Assembly: GCA_018262505.1 (NCBI GenBank)
Contig: JAGSYV010000046.1
Location: forward strand, 1-40,126
Direction of reading: 5' to 3'
DNA length: 40,126 nucleotides
From: Pseudomonadota bacterium
GTDB taxonomy: Bacteria; Pseudomonadota; Alphaproteobacteria; Rhizobiales; Pleomorphomonadaceae
A program made the position numbers and the translations under genes. Each line of letters opens with the position of its first letter. Position 1 is the first letter of the stretch. The notes under the pieces are model-generated. The model was not told the DNA's origin. It saw only the letters and a list, made by a program, of their open reading frames with translations, and searched no databases. This document shows, piece by piece, positions 35,301-40,126 of the stretch.

Positions 35301-35853
35301 CACGGTGCTGCATCGTCTCTTCGAGCTATTGCCGGATGTCGAACCGGCAGTCCGTGCCTCGGCGGCCAGTAACTACCTCGCTCGCCTTCTTCCCGGTCTC
35401 CCACAGGATGATCGGGGACACCTCGCCGAGGACATTGTCGCCCTTATGGCCCGACCGGATCTGGCCCTTCTGTTCTCGCCGGCCGCTCGCGCCGAGGCCG
35501 CGATTGCCGGCAGCGTCACGACGCCGGCCGGCCGGCAAATCGCCGTCAGCGGCAGCGTCGACCGATTGCTGGTCGAGCCCGAAGCCGTGATGATCGTCGA
35601 TTACAAGACGGCAGCACATCCCCCACGCTCGGTGCCGCAGAGATATATCCTGCAGCTCGCCCTTTACCGGGCGGTCCTTCGTCGGCTCTGGCCAGACCGG
35701 CCGGTGCGTGCGGCCATCCTGTGGACCGCGGCGGCGCGGTTCGACGAGGTGGCAGCGACAACGCTGGATGCGGCTCTTGCGGCTTATCTCGCTGTCTTGG
35801 ACGCCGGCGCCGCGCCCAGCGATCACGAAAATGAAACCGACGAACCGTTCTAG
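32356..35853 (+). CDS. addA: Double-strand break repair helicase AddA
   Basis: UvrD-like helicase and nuclease of 1165 residues, partner of AddB. Walker A is ANAGSGKT (about residue 25-32). Other helicase motifs are CLTFTKAAAAEM, VDEAQDTS (about 402-409), VMTVHGSKGLEAPVVF and YVGLTRARDRL. The C-terminal RecB nuclease motif is IVDYKTA (about 1079-1085). GAGG before ATG 32356 and the overlap with the addB stop favour this start over an in-frame codon at 32326. A promoter for trxA begins just after its stop. Confidence 0.95.
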   Translation: MKIPAATRQTQLLATDPKASAFVSANAGSGKTWVLTRRVIRLLLDGVDPGRILCLTFTKAAAAEMSGRIFEELGRWAGLTDEELTRVLSELEGKPVRPDRLAPARRLFARAIETPGGLKIQTIHAFAEALLQRFPLEASLDGRFRVLDDARATDLYTEARAELLAACAAHPDSPEGRALADLVAIAGDEALDRALRAVVSARDDLAAFFSGNLSIDEALTTLPQALGAPAGATREKLLEAISTSEDFSGPFLSRLIDVLDASKSKSMPALADGFRAALATTDPEMRRLQWRGLFLTGKGEPRKRPFTKDVVDVLPEANERFEREAQRLLDLERALSATLWGTRSAALLRLADRLIGLIEAKKARLGFLDFDDLIERAAALLSRSDATEWVQYKLDEGLDHVLVDEAQDTSPRQWQIVEALTGEFSAGEGARSGRTRTVFAVGDEKQSIYSFQGAAPHLFGLTRQTLGRRLAEAGLPVHDLRLTLSFRSTAAVVGAVDAVFRNPGAHAGLSTDAGPTVHETVRGREPGVVELWPAVEKLPAPPPGNWEDPVDATATASPAVRLAGRIADEIAGWLRAGTRLEATGAPIRPGDVLVLVRKRGTFVEAVNRALKQRGVAVAGADRLDVVGHIVTQDLLAAARIALLPEDDLTLATVAKSPLVGLSEDALFRLAHGRPGLLWDAVRQRATEGDADAETLRATVALWMSRADRSEPFVFLSRLVGPDGGRAAYRARFGREADEVIDELLTLALSYEGEETAGLNGFIDRLAKGGELIRRELDAERDEVRVMTVHGSKGLEAPVVFLIDPGDKPASEKNLPDILAVSDGPNPPIVWRQGGGFRPKPVETAAEAFIAAQEEEYRRLLYVGLTRARDRLIVAGLKGADDGADRRWHGLVEAALGSGAETVKDADDTLLAWRWHAQNEDPPAPAQPARTVVSEPAPLPEWLTRKVADAVSEPASLAPSRAVTADQTGAPATTFDPEAAARGTVLHRLFELLPDVEPAVRASAASNYLARLLPGLPQDDRGHLAEDIVALMARPDLALLFSPAARAEAAIAGSVTTPAGRQIAVSGSVDRLLVEPEAVMIVDYKTAAHPPRSVPQRYILQLALYRAVLRRLWPDRPVRAAILWTAAARFDEVAATTLDAALAAYLAVLDAGAAPSDHENETDEPF

Positions 35854-35873
35854 AGCAAAAGTCCGTGCTGACT

Positions 35874-35902
35874 TTGGCCTAAGCTCTTGTTTTTCCTATA
35901 CT
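35874..35902 (+). promoter_or_regulatory. Sigma-70-type promoter of trxA
   Basis: TTGGCC (35874-35879), an exact 17-base spacer, then TATACT (35897-35902). It lies 141 bases before the trxA ATG in an otherwise empty gap. An imperfect hairpin (AAAGTC/GACTTT, about 35858-35875) precedes it and may end addA transcription, though it lacks a direct T run. Confidence 0.55.
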
Positions 35903-36043
35903 GCTTGTCCGAGCGAGCTGACGGCTGTCCTCGCTTATGCTTCAGCCATGCTTGACGCTGCGGGGTCGGCTCCTTAGCTTTCGGGCAACAGGCGCGGCCC
36001 GGCCATGAGTCGGTGCCGCGTTGCTCATCTCGCGAGGTCCGCC

Positions 36044-36364
36044 ATGTCGACCAAGAAAGTCACCGACCAGTCGTTTCCCACCGACGTGCTTGCCTCGTCG
36101 ACCCCTGTCCTCGTCGACTTCTGGGCCGAGTGGTGCGGTCCCTGCCGGATGATTGCTCCGGCGCTTGACGAGATCGCCAGCGAGCTCAATGGCAAGATCA
36201 CCATCGCCAAGCTCAATGTCGACGAGAACGGCAATACGGCGATGAAATACGGCGTCCGCTCGATCCCTACGCTGATCATCTTCAAGGATGGCGAGCCGGC
36301 TGCCATGAAGGTTGGCGCCGCTGCGAAGAGCGATCTTGCCGCCTGGATCAAGGCCGCCATCTGA
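36044..36364 (+). CDS. trxA: Thioredoxin
   Basis: Cytoplasmic disulphide reductase of 106 residues, the size of E. coli TrxA. The redox site is Trp30-Cys31-Gly-Pro-Cys34 in [14 protein letters not shown], followed by the cis-proline region VRSIPTL and IFKDGE. GAGG lies eight bases before the ATG at 36044; the upstream in-frame ATG at 36005 would add 13 residues with no homology to thioredoxin. It stands after addA, as in many alphaproteobacteria, with its own promoter and terminator. Confidence 0.97.
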   Translation: MSTKKVTDQSFPTDVLASSTPVLVDFWAEWCGPCRMIAPALDEIASELNGKITIAKLNVDENGNTAMKYGVRSIPTLIIFKDGEPAAMKVGAAAKSDLAAWIKAAI

Positions 36365-36383
36365 CGACTTTTGCTTCTTCTGA

Positions 36384-36420
36384 AAAAACCCCGGTTCCGC
36401 GTGGCGGAGCCGGGGTTTTT
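36384..36420. terminator. Bidirectional intrinsic terminator between trxA and feoC
   Basis: An almost perfect 17-bp stem (36384-36400 with 36404-36420) with a 3-nt loop. An A run on the left and a T run on the right let it end transcription from both convergent units. It starts 19 bases after trxA and ends 14 bases before feoC. Confidence 0.92.
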
Positions 36421-36434
36421 GTTTGCCCGAGGGG

Positions 36435-36686
36435 TCAGCCTGCCAGTTGCGTCTGCCCGACCCACTCGAAGATGTCCTCGACCTTGCACGCGCAGCCGCA
36501 GGAGCCGGCCTTCGAGCAGCCGGCGCCGGCCGCCAAGGCGCGCACCCTGCCCTTGGCAATCCAGAGGTCGAGAACGGCGCGAACGGCATCCTCGCCGGCA
36601 TCGAAGTGCAGCGCGACGTCGGAGAGAGGCGCACTGCCCCGCTCCTTCAGATAGTCGCGGACGGTTGACGGCGTCATCATAGGCAT
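36435..36686 (-). CDS. feoC: FeoC-like [Fe-S]-type winged-helix protein
   Basis: Small protein of 83 residues. The N-terminal winged helix (STVRDYLKERGSAPLSDVAL, HFDAGEDAVRAVLD) is followed by a cysteine loop, Cys-x5-Cys-x-Cys-x-Cys (CSKAGSCGCAC), then a C-terminal WVGQTQLAG. FeoC proteins of this kind bind an oxygen-sensitive iron-sulphur cluster and regulate FeoB stability or feo expression. The ATG shares its last base of context with the feoB stop (TAATG), so translation is coupled. Longer in-frame readings upstream would overlap feoB and were rejected. Confidence 0.8.
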   Translation of the reverse strand: MPMMTPSTVRDYLKERGSAPLSDVALHFDAGEDAVRAVLDLWIAKGRVRALAAGAGCSKAGSCGCACKVEDIFEWVGQTQLAG

Positions 36687-39028
36687 TACTCCGCCGGCTG
36701 CGCGGCGAGCGAGCGGCCACGCGCCCGGCCACCCATCCACATGGCGGCAATGCCGGCTGCAAAAATAGCGGCGGCCATCACAAGCCAACGGATAGAGCTG
36801 ACCGGGTGGGTGGCAAAGGTTGCCGCTTGATAGAACGACACAGCGGCGAGATAGCCAACGGCGGTGGTCCACACGGCCGCGAACGCCGTCCACTTGCCGC
36901 CGATCTCGTGGCGCATGGCGCCGAGAGCTGCAACGCAAGGCGTGTAGAGCAGGATCAGCAGCATGTAGGCAAAGGCGGCGGGGGTTCCGCCGAAATGCGA
37001 CTGCATGGCGCCGAACACCGAACCATTGACCTGCAACTCCTGGGCGGCGGCGGCGCTGTCATCGACGTAACCGACGTTGAGCCCGAGCGGGTCAGTCAGG
37101 CTGCTGCCGAGGGCTCCGAGATTTTCCGGGATAGTGGCAAGCGCGCCGAGAAGTTTGCTACCCACGCCTGCCTCCGCGGCAGATGCGACCGCTCCCGCGG
37201 CGGGAACTCCTTGCTGGCCGACCTGCTCGTAGAGGGCGTTGAGCGTGCCGATCACCGCTTCCTTGGCGAAGATGCCGGTGAACAGCCCGACCGCCGCCGG
37301 CCAGTTGTCCTGGGTGACGCCCATCGGCTCGAACACCGGCACCAGTTCCTGACTCACCACCGCCAACACGCTGTCGCGGCTGTTATCGCGGCCGATGCTG
37401 CCGTCGGTACCGATGGCCGACAGGAAGGACAGCACCATGACGATCGGCACGATCACCTGCCCGGCACGGATGATGAACTCGCGGAGACGCTGCCAGGCTT
37501 GGACGACAACCGAACGGATGGTCGGAATGTGATAGGGCGGCAGCTCCATGACGAAGCGAGTGGGCTCGCCATCCAGCAGCGTCGACTTCAGGACGAGCCC
37601 CGTCAGCACGGCGAACGCGAGACCGATGATGTAAAGGCCGAAGATGATGTTCTGGCCGCTCACCGGGAAGAAGGCGGCGGCAAACAGCGCGAACACCGGC
37701 AGGCGGGCCCCGCAGGACATGAAGGGCGCCATCAGCGAAGTCATGATGCGGTCGCGACGGCTTTCCAGGGTGCGTGTCGCCATGATGGCCGGCACGTTGC
37801 AACCGAAGCCGACGATCAGCGGCACGAAGGATTTGCCCGGCAACCCGATCGCCCGCATGGCCCGGTCCATGACGAAAGCGGCGCGGGCCATGTAGCCGGA
37901 GTCCTCGAGGAAGGACAGGAACAGGAACAGGCAGGCGATGATCGGCACGAAGGTGGACACCGTCCGGATACCCGAGCCGAAGCCGACCAAGGCTGCCTCG
38001 ACAATGGGCGGTGTGCCGAGAGCGGAGAGCAAGTGGTCCAGGCCATCGACGAAGACGGCGCCAAACGCCTGATCGAAGAAATCGATGAAGGCCCCGCCCA
38101 CCGAGATGGTGAACAGGAACATCAGATACATGGCGAAGAGGAAGATCGGCACGCCCAAGACGCGATTGAGCACGACGCGGTCGATCATCTGCGACAGCGG
38201 AGCGGACAACCGCGTGGTCTGGCGGCAGACACCGGCCATCAGTTCGCCGACGAAGGTATAGCGGCCATCGGCGATGACGATGTCGGCTTCTTCGCCGGCA
38301 GCCTCCTCGATCGCCCGGCGGGCGGAAATGACGGTCGCGGAGAGCGCCGGACCGGCGAGGCTTTCGGCCAGCGTATCTCCCTCGATCAGCTTCAGCGCCA
38401 ACCAGTTGGGGTCAGCCTTGGCAGCGCGGGCGGCATCGGCAAGGTGGGGGACCAGGCCCGCAACGGCGGCGGCAACAGCCACGTGCTGCACAGGCCTGGC
38501 AACCGGTGCCTGCCTGAGCGCAGCAGCCTCAAGGATGGCCGCCTTGACCGCCTCGCGACCGGAAGCGCGGCTGGCAACCGTCGGCACCACCGGGCAGCCA
38601 AGCCGTTCCGACAGCGCCGTCACGTCGATCTCCACGCCGGCGGTCTTTGCCATATCCATCATGTTGAGGACGATCAGCATCGGCACGCCGAGTTCGATCA
38701 GCTGGGTGGTGAGGTAGAGGTTGCGCTCGAGATTGGAGGCGTCGACGATGTTGAGAACGAGGTCCGCTTCGCCAGACAGGGTGAAGTCGCGGGCAACGCG
38801 CTCGTCCTGCGAACCGGCGTCGGCGCTGCCAATCAGGTACACGCCGGGAAGATCGACCAGATCGACCGTCCGGCCGGCGTGAACGAAGCGGCCGACGCGC
38901 TTCTCGACGGTGACGCCCGGCCAGTTGCCGACCCTTTGCGTCGCGCCGGTCAAAGCATTGAACAGGGTGGATTTGCCACAGTTGGGATTGCCGACAACGG
39001 CGACGACGAGGGGCTGTTCAGCGGCCAT
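36686..39028 (-). CDS. feoB: Ferrous iron transporter FeoB
   Basis: Inner-membrane Fe(II) importer of 780 residues with a cytoplasmic GTPase. G1 is GNPNCGKS (residues 13-20), G3 is DLPG, and NMMD is the G4 region. After the helical spacer come about ten membrane segments with the two Gate motifs, including LIVGFGCNVPAIMATRTL and MSCGARLPVF, where conserved Cys residues lie in the iron path. The C-terminus reaches normal length. It is coupled to feoA and feoC by TAATG junctions on both sides. Confidence 0.96.
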   Translation of the reverse strand: MAAEQPLVVAVVGNPNCGKSTLFNALTGATQRVGNWPGVTVEKRVGRFVHAGRTVDLVDLPGVYLIGSADAGSQDERVARDFTLSGEADLVLNIVDASNLERNLYLTTQLIELGVPMLIVLNMMDMAKTAGVEIDVTALSERLGCPVVPTVASRASGREAVKAAILEAAALRQAPVARPVQHVAVAAAVAGLVPHLADAARAAKADPNWLALKLIEGDTLAESLAGPALSATVISARRAIEEAAGEEADIVIADGRYTFVGELMAGVCRQTTRLSAPLSQMIDRVVLNRVLGVPIFLFAMYLMFLFTISVGGAFIDFFDQAFGAVFVDGLDHLLSALGTPPIVEAALVGFGSGIRTVSTFVPIIACLFLFLSFLEDSGYMARAAFVMDRAMRAIGLPGKSFVPLIVGFGCNVPAIMATRTLESRRDRIMTSLMAPFMSCGARLPVFALFAAAFFPVSGQNIIFGLYIIGLAFAVLTGLVLKSTLLDGEPTRFVMELPPYHIPTIRSVVVQAWQRLREFIIRAGQVIVPIVMVLSFLSAIGTDGSIGRDNSRDSVLAVVSQELVPVFEPMGVTQDNWPAAVGLFTGIFAKEAVIGTLNALYEQVGQQGVPAAGAVASAAEAGVGSKLLGALATIPENLGALGSSLTDPLGLNVGYVDDSAAAAQELQVNGSVFGAMQSHFGGTPAAFAYMLLILLYTPCVAALGAMRHEIGGKWTAFAAVWTTAVGYLAAVSFYQAATFATHPVSSIRWLVMAAAIFAAGIAAMWMGGRARGRSLAAQPAE

Positions 39029-39261
39029 TACACGGCCTCCAGCTCAAGAATGGCCGCTTCGGACTTGCGTAGGGTCAGTGTGAAATTGCGAATTGAGATC
39101 TCGATCGGATCGCCAAGCGGCGCCTTGCGCCGCACTTGAAAAATGGCCCCCGGGGTAAGCCCCATGGCAAGCAGGCGCTGACGATAGCCGCGATCGCCGG
39201 CCAGCAGGCCCGTGATGCGGGCGCTATCTCCCGGCTTCATCATTTCGATAGAAAGACCCAT
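39028..39261 (-). CDS. feoA: Ferrous iron transport protein A (FeoA)
   Basis: Small SH3-like cytoplasmic protein of 77 residues needed for FeoB function. It shows the FeoA core MKPGDSARITGL, RLLAMGLTPGA and the C-terminal NFTLTLRKSEAAILE. I use ATG 39261, with GGAG nine bases upstream. An ATG at 39315 would add 18 residues of atypical sequence, and an ATG at 39243 would give a shorter form. It is the first gene of feoABC; its stop overlaps the feoB start by one base. Confidence 0.9.
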   Translation of the reverse strand: MGLSIEMMKPGDSARITGLLAGDRGYRQRLLAMGLTPGAIFQVRRKAPLGDPIEISIRNFTLTLRKSEAAILELEAV

Positions 39262-39679
39262 CCTCGCGCACTCCGGCAAGCGATACACCCAGCCAGATGG
39301 TCGGGTCTGCAGCATCGATACTGCAACTCAGTCTCAACTGGTATATGCCCGGCTGCATATGCCTCTCAATTCGTATTCGACCTTAGGCTAACGATTGTTA
39401 CGGAGAGCTGCAGACGGACGCTCGGCATTCCGCGGGTAAGTCATTAAAAAAACTGCAGTACAAATAGCCCTCGACTGACGGAGCGACCGTCCCTCGCCGC
39501 CGTAGATAGTCGGAATGATGTCGAATCTGCGCTGGAAAACAAAAACCACGCGGATTAAACTTTCCTAGCAGGGTCGACTTTGAATTCCGACGCCAAGGAA
39601 CGCGTCGCCGCTGAACAATACCGCATAGATAAACCGATTAATCTGCCGGCGAATACTGTCTGGTCTTGGGTGAAAGAAA
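39262..39679. other. feo upstream region and gene-poor spacer
   Basis: This gap must hold the feoA promoter (minus strand). A perfect 6-bp inverted repeat, ATATGC (39343-39348) with GCATAT (39355-39360) six bases apart, lies 82-99 bases before the feoA start and could be a regulator site. I could not match it to a Fur, Irr or RirA consensus. No gene is supported, and base composition becomes clearly more AT-rich to the right. Confidence 0.4.
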
Positions 39680-40126
39680 TCAGCGTGTACCGATCCGGGA
39701 CGCCCGGGAGAAGTCGGCTACAACGCCGGTTCGCTGGAATTCCTGTTTTAAGAGCAGCAGGTTGCTCAAAATGGCAACAAGTTGGAACGGAAGCGGCGGA
39801 GGGAAGGTGCCCTGCAAAAAACGCATAGCAGTAAAACCTTCGCAGTTCCACGTAGTCCTCGGTTGAGTACTTACGACAAACTTCAGCGGTGCTTCTATAA
39901 CGACAGAAGGGCCTATCGGTAACAACACCGAAGCCCAAGTAAGTTTCGTATAGTTTTGACTGAAATCAAGGTCAAAACTCCATCGGCAGCTGAACATCGG
40001 CGTATCGCTATCCAAACCTCCGCCAGTGACTAATTGGACGGGGCGGACAGGAACACCAGATGCAGCAGGACGGATGCAGCAAATGAGCGCGAAATATCCA
40101 GGTCTTCCCACGGTCATCAACGGCAA
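39680..40126 (-). CDS. Hypothetical open frame in a low-GC tail, open to the window edge
   Basis: An uninterrupted minus-strand frame of 148 codons runs in from the right edge and stops at 39680-39682. Its codons show no third-position GC preference, unlike every other gene here, and I recognise no domain; a hydrophobic stretch (FQLVAILSNLLLL) lies near the C-terminus. The plus strand over the same bases reads almost open in one frame, with three stops at 39867, 39951 and 39957, and also looks protein-like (LTTNFSGASITTEGP; PVTNWTGRTGTPDAAGR). Either could be a decayed or foreign gene. This is a weak call. Confidence 0.2.
   Translation of the reverse strand: MPLMTVGRPGYFALICCIRPAASGVPVRPVQLVTGGGLDSDTPMFSCRWSFDLDFSQNYTKLTWASVLLPIGPSVVIEAPLKFVVSTQPRTTWNCEGFTAMRFLQGTFPPPLPFQLVAILSNLLLLKQEFQRTGVVADFSRASRIGTR

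Noticed and set aside
36806-39139. A plus-strand open frame of about 777 codons
   Set aside because: It is the mirror of feoB; the translation is rich in Arg, His, Asp and Gly with no motifs, whereas feoB has all GTPase and membrane features.
39555-39938. A minus-strand 127-codon frame
   Set aside because: It overlaps the longer minus-strand frame in a different register, is unusually rich in Cys and Arg, and has no ribosome site or family resemblance.

Overview
This is a high-GC chromosomal window from an alphaproteobacterium, most likely of the Hyphomicrobiales (Rhizobiales). The main reason is the right-hand order ahcY - divL - tsaE/amgK fusion - murU - addB - addA - trxA, an alphaproteobacterial housekeeping arrangement that includes a DivL-type pseudokinase. 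The left half is a dense block of sugar ABC transporters with ROK, LacI and AraC regulators, typical of soil or plant-associated members. No tRNA, rRNA, CRISPR array or insertion sequence was seen.

Layout. (1) 1-3175: 3' end of a D-allose/D-allulose operon, alsA' - alsC - alsE - alsK - rpiB, closed by an intrinsic terminator. (2) 3423-5752: two convergent ROK-family repressors whose 3' ends overlap. (3) 5812-12086, minus strand: a CUT1 ABC transporter (binding protein, two permeases) followed by a cytoplasmic GH38 alpha-mannosidase. The divergent strand carries the ATPase and a Mak-type manno(fructo)kinase (12208-14224). (4) 14347-21217: LacI regulator, a second CUT1 binding protein and two permeases, a cytoplasmic GH32 beta-fructosidase and a second ATPase. 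The second permease and the second ATPase are broken by small internal deletions. An AraC regulator (minus) closes the block. (5) 22617-36364: ahcY, divL, tsaE-amgK, murU, addB, addA, trxA. (6) 36435-39261, minus: feoABC ferrous iron uptake. (7) 39262-40126: a lower-GC tail with no confident gene.

How it works together. Modules 3 and 4 import glycosides intact, because both hydrolases lack signal peptides. They cleave them inside the cell to mannose and fructose, and one kinase (Mak) between the modules can phosphorylate both. Module 1 imports D-allose and converts it through allose-6-P and allulose-6-P to fructose-6-P. amgK/murU belong to peptidoglycan sugar recycling, and addAB to double-strand break repair.

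Most notable observations. (a) All three sugar operons carry intergenic hairpins whose loops expose CCUCC, the anti-Shine-Dalgarno sequence, resembling the alphaproteobacterial 'cuckoo'/CcsR RNA elements. (b) Three small frame-breaking deletions fall in one transporter and remove the Walker A motif of its ATPase. (c) A matched pair of LacI-type operators lies before lacI and inside the start of the next gene. (d) DivL has Tyr at the phospho-acceptor position, and a LexA-type GAAC-N7-GAAC site lies upstream of it.
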